This document shows, one piece after another, positions 45,769 to 54,632 of a DNA stretch of 64,000 nucleotides. The translations under genes and the position numbers were made by a program. The DNA comes from Rhizobium rhododendri (GTDB lineage Bacteria; Pseudomonadota; Alphaproteobacteria; Rhizobiales; Rhizobiaceae), in assembly GCF_007000325.2 (NCBI RefSeq), contig NZ_CP117270.1, forward strand, positions 124,001-188,000, in the 5' to 3' direction. The notes below the pieces were generated by a model. The model saw nothing but the letters and a program-made list of their open reading frames with translations, made no database searches and was not told the DNA's origin. Numbering within the stretch: position 1 is the first letter of the stretch; every line of letters begins with the position of its first letter.

Positions 45769-46914
45769 TCAGTAGGGATCGACAGCATCGCGCAGACCGT
45801 CGCCGAGCGCATTGAACGCAAAGACGGTGACGAGCACGAAGGCGACGGGGGTGAGGATCCAGGGATAGGAGCCAATGACCGAATAGGTCGAGGTATCCTG
45901 CAGCATCAGGCCCCAGGAGATCAGCGGCGGCTTGACGGCGAAACCGAGGAAGCCAAGGAAGGATTCGAGCAGCACGACGCTCGGGATGGCGAGCGTCACG
46001 GAGACGATGACATGGCTCATGACGTTGGGAAAAATGTGCTGCATGATGATGCGCCGGTCGGTGGCGCCGACGGCCATTGCCGCCCGGACATAGTCGATGC
46101 GGGCGAGCGCCAGCGTCTTGCCGCGCACCTCGCGCGACATCTGCGCCCAGCCGAGTGCCGACATGACGAAGATGACGAAGGCGAGGAAGACATTGGTCGG
46201 CGCGGTGACGGGGATCAGCGACGTCAGCGCCAGGTAGAGCGGCAATTGCGGAAAGGCCAGTACGAGGTCGACGAAGCGCTGCATCCAGGCATCGAACGTG
46301 CCGCCGAAATAGCCGGACACCATGCCAACAGTCGTGCCGACGACGGTGACGATGAACACGACGGTCAGCGCGATCATCAGCGACACGCGCGATCCGTAGA
46401 TGGCGCGCGACAGCACGTCGCGGCCGAACTTGTCGGTGCCTAGGAAATGTACCGCCTGGCCGTCCGTCGAGCCGAACAGATGGCGGTTGCCGGGGATCAG
46501 GCCGAACAGGTCGTACCTGTCGCCCTTGACGAACAGGCCGATCAGTCGCGGATTGCTGTAGTCCGGACCGACGACGGGCTGGAACGTGACAGGATCGAGG
46601 GCATCGGTTTCAGCCAGCGCGTAAACGCGTGGCTGGAGCACAAGGCCGCCATCCTTATCGTGGAAGCTGATGATCTGCGGCGGTGCGAAGCCGCTGTCGG
46701 TGGCCTTCGGATCCATCGGCGCCACGAATTCGGCAAAGATCGACATCAGCAGCAGCAGTGCAACCAGGATCAACCCGCCCATGCCTGTCCACGAGCGCTT
46801 CAGCCGGCGCCAGACGAGGGCCGGGTAACTCTCGTTGCCGCCTCTCAACTTGACCTTCTCGACCTGAGGCTCGACGACTGGCTGGGGCAAGTCCGTTTTG
46901 ATGAAGGCACCCAT
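45769..46914 (-). CDS. agpC: ABC permease for alpha-galactosides, AgpC-like (DppC type)
   Basis: A 381-residue permease with a long cytosolic N-terminus, one membrane helix (about 45-66), a large periplasmic loop of about 100 residues, then five helices. The LGTDKFGRDVLSRAIYGSRVSL motif and EAA loop (RIDYVRAAMAVGATDRRIIMQHIFPNV) mark the DppC type. The extended loop is typical of the oligosaccharide branch. Its start shares one base with the stop of the upstream permease (TGATG). Confidence 0.88.
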   Translation of the reverse strand: MGAFIKTDLPQPVVEPQVEKVKLRGGNESYPALVWRRLKRSWTGMGGLILVALLLLMSIFAEFVAPMDPKATDSGFAPPQIISFHDKDGGLVLQPRVYALAETDALDPVTFQPVVGPDYSNPRLIGLFVKGDRYDLFGLIPGNRHLFGSTDGQAVHFLGTDKFGRDVLSRAIYGSRVSLMIALTVVFIVTVVGTTVGMVSGYFGGTFDAWMQRFVDLVLAFPQLPLYLALTSLIPVTAPTNVFLAFVIFVMSALGWAQMSREVRGKTLALARIDYVRAAMAVGATDRRIIMQHIFPNVMSHVIVSVTLAIPSVVLLESFLGFLGFAVKPPLISWGLMLQDTSTYSVIGSYPWILTPVAFVLVTVFAFNALGDGLRDAVDPY

Positions 46915-47924
46915 CAGAAAGCTCCTCCCTGTTGGCGGACGCGGGGATCGAGCAGGGCCAGCAGCAGGTCGGCGATGATGTTGCCGACGATTAGGGTGGC
47001 TGACAGCACCATCATGAAGGTCGCCGTGACATAGACGTCGCCGACGGCCATAGACCCGACAATGGCCGGGCCGACGGTCGGGAGCGCGAAGATAATCGCC
47101 GTCTCGATTTCGCCGGTGAGCATATAAGGCAGCACGACGCCCTGATACATGACCAGCGGATGCAGTGCATTCGGCACTGCGTGGCGCATGACGACGGCAG
47201 CGCCGCTCAATCCCTTCGCGCGTGCAGTCTCGACATACTGGGCATTCAGCGTATCCAGCAGATTACCGCGCATGATGCGCATGTTGTACGCAAGACCGCC
47301 GAAAGTGGCGATGGCGACAACCGGCCAGACGTGATGGATGAGGTCTCCGAGTTTGGCGAATGACCACGGTGCGCCGCCATATTGCGGCGAATAGAAGCTG
47401 CCGATTTCCGCGACATTGAGCTGGAAGACCAGGAGATAGACGATGATCAGCGCCATCAGGAAGCGCGGCACCGTCATGCCGAGGAAGGCGACCGCCGAGA
47501 GCACGCTGTCGATCCAGCTATACTGGCGGGTGGCGGCGATGATGCCGAAAGAAATGCCGAGGATCGACGCGAGGATATGACAGACAAGCGCCAGTATCAG
47601 CGTTCTCGGAAGACGCTCGCCGACCACATCGGCCACCGGCTTGTTGTAATACATGCTGTAGCCGAAATCGCCGCGCGTGACGATGCCGCCGATCCAGTTC
47701 AGGTATTGCACCGGCAGCGATTTATCGAGGCCGTGCTCCGTGCGATAGGCCTGCGCCTGCGCATCGGCCTGCGCGAAGGATGCGCCGCCCTGGTTCATAG
47801 CCTGCGAGCGGATGTAGTCGGCGTAGTCGCCCGGCGGCGCCTGGATGATCGTGAAGGTCACCAGGCTGAGGATGAACAGGATCGGTATCGCCGAGGCGAT
47901 GCGGACCATTAGAAATCGCAACAT
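46914..47924 (-). CDS. agpB: ABC permease for alpha-galactosides, AgpB-like (DppB type)
   Basis: A 336-residue permease starting MLRFLMVRIASAIPILFILSLVTF. A periplasmic stretch includes LDKSLPVQYLNWIGGIVTRGDFGYSM; the EAA loop is NAQYVETARAKGLSGAAVVMRHAVPNA. ATG 47924 is chosen because the first helix begins here; the upstream extension to 48029 would cover the intergenic hairpin. It pairs with the AgpC-like permease. Confidence 0.9.
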   Translation of the reverse strand: MLRFLMVRIASAIPILFILSLVTFTIIQAPPGDYADYIRSQAMNQGGASFAQADAQAQAYRTEHGLDKSLPVQYLNWIGGIVTRGDFGYSMYYNKPVADVVGERLPRTLILALVCHILASILGISFGIIAATRQYSWIDSVLSAVAFLGMTVPRFLMALIIVYLLVFQLNVAEIGSFYSPQYGGAPWSFAKLGDLIHHVWPVVAIATFGGLAYNMRIMRGNLLDTLNAQYVETARAKGLSGAAVVMRHAVPNALHPLVMYQGVVLPYMLTGEIETAIIFALPTVGPAIVGSMAVGDVYVTATFMMVLSATLIVGNIIADLLLALLDPRVRQQGGAF

Positions 47925-47993
47925 GGGATTTTTCGCTTCTCTTGTTGCCGTCTGACAGTTCGGGTTTGTGGAACGGACTGCATGTTTCAGAGA

Positions 47994-48023
47994 TATCCGG
48001 CCGCCTTGCTCTGCGGCCGGATA
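47994..48023 (-). other. Intra-operon hairpin after agpA
   Basis: TATCCGGCCGC and GCGGCCGGATA form a perfect 11-bp stem with an 8-base loop, 18 bases after the agpA stop and 70 bases before agpB. No T-run follows. It probably stabilises the binding-protein mRNA or lowers read-through to the permeases. Confidence 0.65.
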
Positions 48024-48041
48024 CCTCACTGCCTTGGGAGG

Positions 48042-50126
48042 CTAGTCTATCGGCCCCTTGCCGCCCGGCGCGCCCGGTAGTTGTTGCGGGAAGAGCTCGT
48101 ATTTGCCCTGCTTGTCGGCTGCCACGAAGATGCGCTCGCGGATGATCGCGTCCTCGGCCCAGTTGAACATGAAGATCGGCGTTCCCTGAGGGATGTTCGA
48201 GAAGCGCTTGTTGATGATCAGCGCGCCCGGATACTCGGTCAGGCCGACCGTGTTGACGTTCTCGGTGTAGATCTTCTGGTACTGCTTCATCAGGCTGGTG
48301 CGCTCATCGTTGTCCTGGGTGGTGATGAACTTGCGGACGATGTCGACGAGCTGCTGCTCGAAGGGCATCAGGTCGAGCTCGCCGCTTTCCGGCGACCGGT
48401 GATGGAAGCTCGTCCGTGGGCCGATTGGCGCAAGCTGCTCGGTGTTCTGGACCACCGAAGACAGTTCGGTGTGATTGCGCATGATCATCCAGTCAAAACG
48501 ACCGGCGTAATTGGCGTCGTCGCGCTTGGTGCCCGTCTGGGAGTTGAGGATCACGCGGATCCCGAGCTTCTCCATCTGGGCTATCACGCCCTCGGCAAGG
48601 CTCTTGTCGGTGCCGTAGTCGTTGTTGACCAGCAGCACGATCTCGACATCCTTGCCGCCTGCAGTGCCAGCCGGAAAGTTGACGATGCCGTCGCCATCGG
48701 TATCCTTCAGCCCGGCCTTGGCGAGTTCGGCCTTGGCTGCGGCGAGATCATAAGGGTAGTAAACCGTGGACTGGCGGTCGTAAAAGCTGGTGCCGGAGGA
48801 GAGCCCGCCGGGATAGATCGCCGTGAACGGCCCCTTGACCAGGGACTCGCCGATGGCCTTGCGATCGAGCGCCATCGTCACCGCCTTGCGGAAGTCGAGA
48901 TTGCGGTTCAGTTCGCGGATGGCCTGCTCGCGTGCATCCGGCTGTCCCCAGCCGTTGGCGGAGAAGTTCATGGAGAGATTATAGCCCGTCAGGCGCGGAC
49001 CGAAGGCGAGGCGCGCCGGTGCGTCAGGCTGCGCGGCACGCTTCAGCGAGGCAACGAAATTTTCAGGCTGCTCGAGGTTGGAGATATCGCCGGAGCCGGC
49101 CACGGCCTGCACGTCGCGATCCGCCCATGTCGAGAGCTTGTAGTGGGCCTCGTTGAGATAGGGCAGCTGGTTACCCTTCTCGTCGACCTTCCAGTAATAG
49201 GGATTGCGGCGCATGACGATGATGTCGTCAGGGCGGTATTCGACCGGCACCCAGGCGCCCATCACAGGCATGTTCATGAATTCCGGCGGGAAGGCATTCT
49301 TGAATTGATCGTAGGTGTTCTTCGAGTATTTCGGATGCTGCGGCTTCAAGATATGCGACGGACCCGGGCAGAAGGTGCCGTAGGCCATGGCGAACAGATA
49401 TTGCCGCGGGAATGCTTCCTTGAACGTCCACTCGACGGTATAGTCATCGACCTTCTTGAGCGTCGTGCCTACTCCGAAGGTCTCGGGCGTGGCTCCGTTC
49501 AGCGGCGAGACGTTGGGGTCCACCACTTCGTCGTCCCAGTAGAACATCACGTCGTCGGCGTTGAAAGCGACGCCATCGGACCATTTGGCGCCCTCGATCA
49601 GGTGCATGGTCAGCTTATGGCCATCCGGCGACCACTCCCAGCTCTTGGCAAGGTTCGGCAGCGGCTCGGTATCCTTGGCCTCGACCTGGAACAGCGGCGC
49701 GGTGCGGGTCAGGCACTCGGACAGGCCGATATCGATGCCGCCCCAGCCCTGGCTCTGTCCGGCACCGTAGTTCCAGCCCTCCGGCCGACCGCCGATGACA
49801 TGGCGCAGCGTATCGCCGTAGACGCCGATGCCGTTGGTCATGTTGCCGGTCTTGTAGACCATCGGCTCCTTCGGCAGGCGGTCCTTGACGGGCGGCAGCT
49901 TGCCCGTCTTGACGAACTTTTCCGTCACCCAGTCCGGCTCGTGATATTCGGGCAGCGCCTTGAATTCGAGGATGGAGTCGCGCGCGACATACTTGATCTT
50001 GCCTTCGGCCGGAAAAGTCGGCGCGACCGGCGCAATTGTCGGCTCGGCGGCATGGGCGTTCATCGCGATGACGGACGCCGCAAGCGCCAGACCCGCTGCC
50101 AGGCTGATGGATCGGAAATGGCTCAT
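48042..50126 (-). CDS. agpA: Periplasmic alpha-galactoside-binding protein, AgpA-like
   Basis: A 694-residue SBP_bac_5 protein, longer than peptide-binding relatives, as is AgpA of S. meliloti. The signal peptide ends NAHAAEP. Family signature: GHKLTMHLIEGAKWSDGVAFNADDVMFYWDDEV near 165-197, and LDFRKAVTMALDRKAIGESL near 415. It would capture melibiose, raffinose or related alpha-galactosides for import. GGAGA precedes the ATG. A strong hairpin follows the stop. Confidence 0.88.
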   Translation of the reverse strand: MSHFRSISLAAGLALAASVIAMNAHAAEPTIAPVAPTFPAEGKIKYVARDSILEFKALPEYHEPDWVTEKFVKTGKLPPVKDRLPKEPMVYKTGNMTNGIGVYGDTLRHVIGGRPEGWNYGAGQSQGWGGIDIGLSECLTRTAPLFQVEAKDTEPLPNLAKSWEWSPDGHKLTMHLIEGAKWSDGVAFNADDVMFYWDDEVVDPNVSPLNGATPETFGVGTTLKKVDDYTVEWTFKEAFPRQYLFAMAYGTFCPGPSHILKPQHPKYSKNTYDQFKNAFPPEFMNMPVMGAWVPVEYRPDDIIVMRRNPYYWKVDEKGNQLPYLNEAHYKLSTWADRDVQAVAGSGDISNLEQPENFVASLKRAAQPDAPARLAFGPRLTGYNLSMNFSANGWGQPDAREQAIRELNRNLDFRKAVTMALDRKAIGESLVKGPFTAIYPGGLSSGTSFYDRQSTVYYPYDLAAAKAELAKAGLKDTDGDGIVNFPAGTAGGKDVEIVLLVNNDYGTDKSLAEGVIAQMEKLGIRVILNSQTGTKRDDANYAGRFDWMIMRNHTELSSVVQNTEQLAPIGPRTSFHHRSPESGELDLMPFEQQLVDIVRKFITTQDNDERTSLMKQYQKIYTENVNTVGLTEYPGALIINKRFSNIPQGTPIFMFNWAEDAIIRERIFVAADKQGKYELFPQQLPGAPGGKGPID

Positions 50127-50246
50127 TGTCTCTCCCCTTGTCGTGAACTGCCTCCTTCAAAGACAGCTCCGCTCCTCCAAATCAGGGCGTACGGTATGAG
50201 CGGGCGCCTCTCCTCAAGCGCTCCGCCACCGTTCGTCCCTGCAATC

Positions 50247-51713
50247 TCAACTGGCCTGTTTCAGGCTGGCCTTTTCTACGCGCAGTTCCTCGATCGACCG
50301 GACATTGCGTGTCGCCGCGCCCTTCCAGTCGCCTGTCTTGACCTTCGATCGCGAAAGCCTTTCCTTCGCAGGCTCGATGGCATCGGCATATTGCGGCAAC
50401 CAGCGCGCCTGGGCGACCACCATTTCGTCGACCATCTGCCAGACCTCTTCCGGCGTCGAGACAGCACCGACGAGCGGATCGTGCAAGACGGCCAGCTTCA
50501 AAAGGTCGATGTCGCCGGTGACGGCAGCATGGACAGACATCCGCTGGACGTTGATCGAGGCGATGCAGGTGGCGGCGCAAGCTTCCGGCAGCGTGATGCC
50601 GGCCACCATGTTGATGCCGAAGCGATCGACGAAGCCGGGCGACTCGATAATCGCATCTGACGGCAGATTGGTAATGATGCCATTGTTCTTGACGTTGAAG
50701 TGGCCGCGATAGACCCGGTTGGTCTCCAGCGCTTCGAGGATATGGCTCGCATGCTCGTTGGAGCGGCGGGCCGGATCTATCGGTGCGGAGGCGGATTCGA
50801 GGATCTGATCGAATTCGGTTTCGAACCAGTTGCGCGTCTCCGTCGAGTGGCGCAGGTAGCCGCCAGTCTCGCCGTGGATCCAGTCCGACATGTCGATCCA
50901 CTTGCCGATCTCTTCAGGCCGCTTGCGGTACCACGGCAGGTATTCGGACAGATGGCCGTTGCTCTCGGTCGAATAGACCCCGAAGCGCTTCAGCACGTCG
51001 ATGCGCAGCTTTTCCTGCTGCGAGAAGACGGGATGCGCTTCGAAAGCGGCGACCAATTCGTCCTTGCCGATCTTGCGGCCCCTGAGCCTGAGGTCGACGA
51101 ACCAGGTCTGGTGGTTGATCCCCGAGCAGATGTAGTCCAGTTCGTCCTTGGACGTGGCTCCAAGCACTTCGGCGATCTGTTCCGCGCCGTGCTGGACGCC
51201 GTGGCAGAGACCGACGGTGTCGACCTTGCCGTATTCGATAGCCGCCCAGGTGTTCATCGCCATCGGGTTGGCGTAGTTCAGGAACTTCGCACCGGGCTCG
51301 GCAACCTCGCGGATATCCTTGCAGAAATCGAGTATGACAGGAATATTGCGCTGGCCGTAAAGAATGCCGCCGGCGCAGATCGTATCGCCAACGCACTGGT
51401 CGATGCCGTATTTCAAAGGGATGCGGATATCGTCGGCATAGGCTTCGAGGCCACCGACGCGCACGCAACTGATGATGTAGCGGGCACCCTCGATCGCCTC
51501 GCGACGATTGGTCGTGGCGGTCACCCGGGTCGGCAGCTTGCTGCTTTCGACGATGCGATCGAGGATCGCCTTGATCATCCCGAGATTGTGTTCGCTGAGG
51601 TCCGTGAGAGCGAATTCGACGTCGTGGAACTCTGGAATGCAAAGGATGTCGGTGAAAAGCTTCTTCGTGAAGCCGACACTGCCTGCGCCGATAATAGCGA
51701 TTTTGAAACTCAT
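50247..51713 (-). CDS. agaL1: GH4 alpha-galactosidase/glycosidase, AgaL1-like
   Basis: A 488-residue GH4 enzyme. The NAD site is IAIIGAGSVGFTKKL; metal and catalytic motifs are FLNYANPMAMNTW, VGLCHGVQHG and SGINHQTWF. It hydrolyses alpha-galactosides by the redox-elimination mechanism of the family. ATG 51713 is preceded by GAGG. It is the first gene of the operon, with 120 bases before agpA. The two GH4 enzymes at the operon ends differ enough to suggest different substrates. Confidence 0.87.
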   Translation of the reverse strand: MSFKIAIIGAGSVGFTKKLFTDILCIPEFHDVEFALTDLSEHNLGMIKAILDRIVESSKLPTRVTATTNRREAIEGARYIISCVRVGGLEAYADDIRIPLKYGIDQCVGDTICAGGILYGQRNIPVILDFCKDIREVAEPGAKFLNYANPMAMNTWAAIEYGKVDTVGLCHGVQHGAEQIAEVLGATSKDELDYICSGINHQTWFVDLRLRGRKIGKDELVAAFEAHPVFSQQEKLRIDVLKRFGVYSTESNGHLSEYLPWYRKRPEEIGKWIDMSDWIHGETGGYLRHSTETRNWFETEFDQILESASAPIDPARRSNEHASHILEALETNRVYRGHFNVKNNGIITNLPSDAIIESPGFVDRFGINMVAGITLPEACAATCIASINVQRMSVHAAVTGDIDLLKLAVLHDPLVGAVSTPEEVWQMVDEMVVAQARWLPQYADAIEPAKERLSRSKVKTGDWKGAATRNVRSIEELRVEKASLKQAS

Positions 51714-52070
51714 GATCCTCACCCTGTCTGTCAAGCGAACGATGCGCGACTGCATCTGCTGCAACCTTGCCCGTGGTCTCCAACGGCCTTGCATCGCTGC
51801 AGGCTCGCGTCCTCCCGCCTCTCCTCGGCGGATCGTTCGGCACTCTTGTCTGGCCGGGATTATGCCGATTATGCATCGTGCGACCAGAGAACTATTATGC
51901 TTTCAAGGGTAATTTTGTGCTGTCGAAACGATCTCCCATTACCCGCCTGATCGCCGCCGGTGGAAGGGCAATCGAGCCTTTTCTCGCCGCAACGCAATCT
52001 CTGGACAGACGGCGCGCTCGTCCCGTAAGCTGTCTCATCGGTACTTCAAAACAACAGCCTGGCACCGCAG
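51714..52070. other. Divergent intergenic region, 357 bases
   Basis: This lies between the alpha-galactoside operon and the XRE-cupin regulator gene and must hold both promoters. An AT-rich patch near 51860-51920 (GATTATGCC, ATTATGC) is the best candidate. One TTCAAG half-site at about 51901 recalls the palindromes at 52714-52749, but it is not palindromic here. No RNA gene or repeat array is seen. Confidence 0.4.
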
Positions 52071-52676
52071 ATGAACAAGATGGACAAACCGGCAGCCCAC
52101 GACGGCCAGACCTTCGCGCCTTCGCAACTCGGCGTGCGGCTGCGGCTGGCGCGGCAGACATTGGGAATGACGCTGAAGGCGCTGTCGACAGCTGCGGACT
52201 GCTCGGAAAGCCTGTTGTCGAAGATCGAGAACGGCAAGGCGTCGCCATCGTTGCCGATGCTGCACCGGCTGGTGGGCGTGCTGGGCACCAATATCGGCTG
52301 GATGTTCGAGGAAGCCGACGGCGACGAGGGCATCATTTTCCGGGCCGGCGACAGGCCGCTGATCGCGCTCGATCCGCTGCGCCGTGGCGAAGGCATTTCC
52401 CTCGAGCGCGTCATCCCCTATTCGGCAGGCCACCTGCTTCAGTGCAACATCCATCACATCGAGGCCGGCGGCGAGAGTGCCGGTCCCATCCAGCATGCGG
52501 GCGAGGAAGTCGGATATCTCCTTGCCGGGGAAATCGAGTTGATGGTCGGCGAGCGGACCTTTCGGCTTGCGCAAGGCGATAGTTTCGTCTTCAAATCGGA
52601 AATGCCGCACTGGTACCGCAACGTCGGTAGCGAGCGAGCCAGTATTTTCTGGGTCAACACACCGGCGACCTTCTAG
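52071..52676 (+). CDS. XRE-family regulator with C-terminal cupin domain
   Basis: A 201-residue regulator. The helix-turn-helix is at about 20-75 (LGVRLRLARQTLGMTLKALSTAADCSESLLSKIENGKASPSLPMLHRL). The cupin is at about 120-195 (HHIEAGGESAGPIQHAGEEVGYLLAGEIELMVGERTFRLAQGDSFVFKSEMPHWYRN) and is likely the ligand-sensing part. Such proteins usually repress neighbouring catabolic or transport genes. It lies divergent to the alpha-galactoside operon and 133 bases ahead of the ribose-type operon, so either may be its target. Confidence 0.9.
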   Translation: MNKMDKPAAHDGQTFAPSQLGVRLRLARQTLGMTLKALSTAADCSESLLSKIENGKASPSLPMLHRLVGVLGTNIGWMFEEADGDEGIIFRAGDRPLIALDPLRRGEGISLERVIPYSAGHLLQCNIHHIEAGGESAGPIQHAGEEVGYLLAGEIELMVGERTFRLAQGDSFVFKSEMPHWYRNVGSERASIFWVNTPATF

Positions 52677-52713
52677 CTTCCGGGAGGTTCTTCATTTCGG
52701 CGGCTAAAGCTAA

Positions 52714-52752
52714 TTCAAGTATCTTGACAATCATTCAAGTCTCTTGAATTAT
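52714..52752 (+). promoter_or_regulatory. Promoter with two tandem TTCAAG palindromes
   Basis: Two palindromes, TTCAAG-TAT-CTTGA (52714-52727) and TTCAAG-TCT-CTTGAA (52734-52748), have centres 20 bases apart, so they lie on the same face of the helix. TTGACA at 52724-52729 is a perfect -35 box overlapping the first palindrome; AATTAT, 17 bases on, is the likely -10 overlapping the second. A repressor dimer on each would block the polymerase. The operon start is 57 bases downstream. Confidence 0.65.
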
Positions 52753-52808
52753 GATTGGGCTTGAAGCCAATGAGCCCGGTCACGGGCCTATCCGAAAAGG
52801 GGAACTAC

Positions 52809-53750
52809 ATGCGATTTTCCAGATATCTGATGGCCTGCACGGCAGCCATCGCGGTGACGATGGCCGTCGGTTCGGCCGCAGCCTCCGCCAAGACGTTCGC
52901 GCTCGTCACTATCAACCAGCAGGCGCTGTTCTTCAACCAGATCAATGACGGTGCCAAGGCTGCTGCCAAGACCGCCGGTGCCGACCTGGTCATCTTCAAC
53001 GCCAACAACGTGCCCAGCGCCCAGAACGACGCAATCGAAAATTACATCACCCAGAAGGTCGACGGTATCATTCTCGTCGCTATCGACGTCAACGGCGTCA
53101 AGCCGGCCGTCACTGCCGCCAAGAAAGCCGGCATCCCGGTCATCGCCATCGATGCGCAGATCCCGGACGGCGACAACATCGCCTTCGTCGGCGTCGACAA
53201 CACCAAGGCTGGCAGCGATATCGGCAAGTTCTACGCGGACTATGTCAAGACCAATATGAAGGCGTCGGCGAAGATCGGCGTCGTCGGCGCGCTCAACTCG
53301 TTCATCCAGAACCAGCGCCTCGACGGCTTCAAGAAGGCTGTTACCGACAGCGGCGAGAAGGTCACCTTCCTCGACACCGTCGATGGCCAGAATGTCCAGG
53401 ACGTGGCCTTGAGCGCCGCTGAAAACCTGATGACCGCCAATCCCGACATGACGACGCTCTATGCCACCGGCGAACCGGCCCTGCTCGGCGCCGTTTCGGC
53501 CGTCACCAGCCAGGGTCGCACCGGCGACATCAAGGTCTTCGGTTGGGACCTCACCAAGCAGGCGATCGAAGGCATCGATGCCGGTTGGGTTGCGGGCGTG
53601 ATCCAGCAGGATCCGGCCGGCGAAGGCAAGGCTGCCGTCGAAGCGTTGGACAAGATCTCCAAGGGCGGCTCGGTCGACAAGATCATCAACGTCCCGGTCA
53701 CCATTGTCACCAAGGACAATGTCGACAAGTTCAAGGACATGTTCAAGTAA
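52809..53750 (+). CDS. Ribose-type ABC sugar-binding protein (Peripla_BP_4)
   Basis: A 313-residue periplasmic protein with a signal peptide ending ASAKTFA. Type I binding fold: LVTINQQALFFNQINDGAKAAAKTAGADLVIFNANN, ITQKVDGIILVAIDVNGV, and the hinge region KVFGWDLTKQAIEGIDAGWVAGVIQQDPAGEG. It resembles RbsB/FrcB proteins for monosaccharides or nucleoside-like ligands. GGGGAA lies before ATG 52809. It is the first gene of a long operon. Confidence 0.9.
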   Translation: MRFSRYLMACTAAIAVTMAVGSAAASAKTFALVTINQQALFFNQINDGAKAAAKTAGADLVIFNANNVPSAQNDAIENYITQKVDGIILVAIDVNGVKPAVTAAKKAGIPVIAIDAQIPDGDNIAFVGVDNTKAGSDIGKFYADYVKTNMKASAKIGVVGALNSFIQNQRLDGFKKAVTDSGEKVTFLDTVDGQNVQDVALSAAENLMTANPDMTTLYATGEPALLGAVSAVTSQGRTGDIKVFGWDLTKQAIEGIDAGWVAGVIQQDPAGEGKAAVEALDKISKGGSVDKIINVPVTIVTKDNVDKFKDMFK

Positions 53751-53766
53751 GATCTCCCGAACCGTG

Positions 53767-53794
53767 TGACCGCGGCCGGCAACAGCCGCGGTCA
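53767..53794 (+). other. Intra-operon hairpin after the binding-protein gene
   Basis: TGACCGCGGC and GCCGCGGTCA form a perfect 10-bp stem with an 8-base loop, 16 bases after the binding-protein stop. AATTGA follows rather than a T-run. It resembles the hairpins after other binding-protein genes in this window. Confidence 0.65.
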
Positions 53795-53837
53795 AATTGA
53801 CAGCCGTGGAGCAACGCTCCCTGTCAGGTGAAATCAT

Positions 53838-54632
53838 ATGACCAATGCCGATACCTACCGCGTCAGGATGACCGGTATCTCCAAGCGCTACAACACGATC
53901 CAGACTCTCGACAATGTGTCGCTGAACCTGAAGCCGGGAGAAGTCCTCGGTCTCGTCGGCGACAACGGGGCGGGCAAGTCGACCCTGAGCAAGGTACTCT
54001 CGGGCGCCGTTATTCCCGACGCTGGCACCATCGAGATAGACGGCAAGACCGTCAGCTTCGCCTCGCCGGCCGATTCCCGTGCTGCACGCGTCGAGATGGT
54101 CTACCAGGACCTCTCGCTCTGCGACAGCGTCGACGTTGCCGGTAACATATTCCTCGGTCGCGAGCCGCGGCGACACATCGCCGGCGTCCCGTTCCTCGAC
54201 AACAGGAAAATGCACGACGAGGCCCGCGACATGCTCGAGCGGCTTGGCATCGTCATTGCCGATACGCGGCTGAAGGTTGAAAATCTCTCCGGCGGGCAGC
54301 GCCAGTCGATCGCCATCGGCCGTGCGGCGTCCTTTAATCCTTCGGTGCTGATCATGGACGAACCGACGGCAGCGCTTGCCGTTGCCGAGGTCGAGGCCGT
54401 GCTGGAGCTGATCCGCACCGTCAGCGCCCGTGGCGTCAGCGTCATTCTCATCACCCACCGCCTGCAGGACCTGTTCCTCGTCTGCGACCGCATTCAGGTG
54501 ATGTACGAGGGCCGCAACGTTGCAGAGCGGCGGATCGAGGACACCAGCATCGAAGAGGTCGTCAACCTGATTGTCGGCCGCAAGTTCAACGCCCGCTCCG
54601 CCGGCCACAAAGACCAGGGGATCCCGGCATGA
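53838..54632 (+). CDS. Ribose/fructose-type ABC ATPase, single domain (FrcA-like)
   Basis: A 264-residue ATPase. Walker A GDNGAGKST at about 42-50, Q-loop VYQDLSLCDSV, signature LSGGQRQSIAIGRA, Walker B VLIMDEPTAAL and switch ITHRLQD. Most sugar ATPases of this class (RbsA) have two fused domains of about 500 residues; this is the single-domain form, as in FrcA. After Walker B, LAVAE replaces the usual GV.E pattern. It overlaps the permease gene as ATGA. Confidence 0.9.
   Translation: MTNADTYRVRMTGISKRYNTIQTLDNVSLNLKPGEVLGLVGDNGAGKSTLSKVLSGAVIPDAGTIEIDGKTVSFASPADSRAARVEMVYQDLSLCDSVDVAGNIFLGREPRRHIAGVPFLDNRKMHDEARDMLERLGIVIADTRLKVENLSGGQRQSIAIGRAASFNPSVLIMDEPTAALAVAEVEAVLELIRTVSARGVSVILITHRLQDLFLVCDRIQVMYEGRNVAERRIEDTSIEEVVNLIVGRKFNARSAGHKDQGIPA

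Noticed and set aside
48081..50660. A long open frame of 859 codons on the plus strand opposite agpA.
   Set aside because: It is antisense to a clear family member, has Arg/Gly/Asp/His-rich composition typical of GC-rich shadows, and no ribosome binding site.
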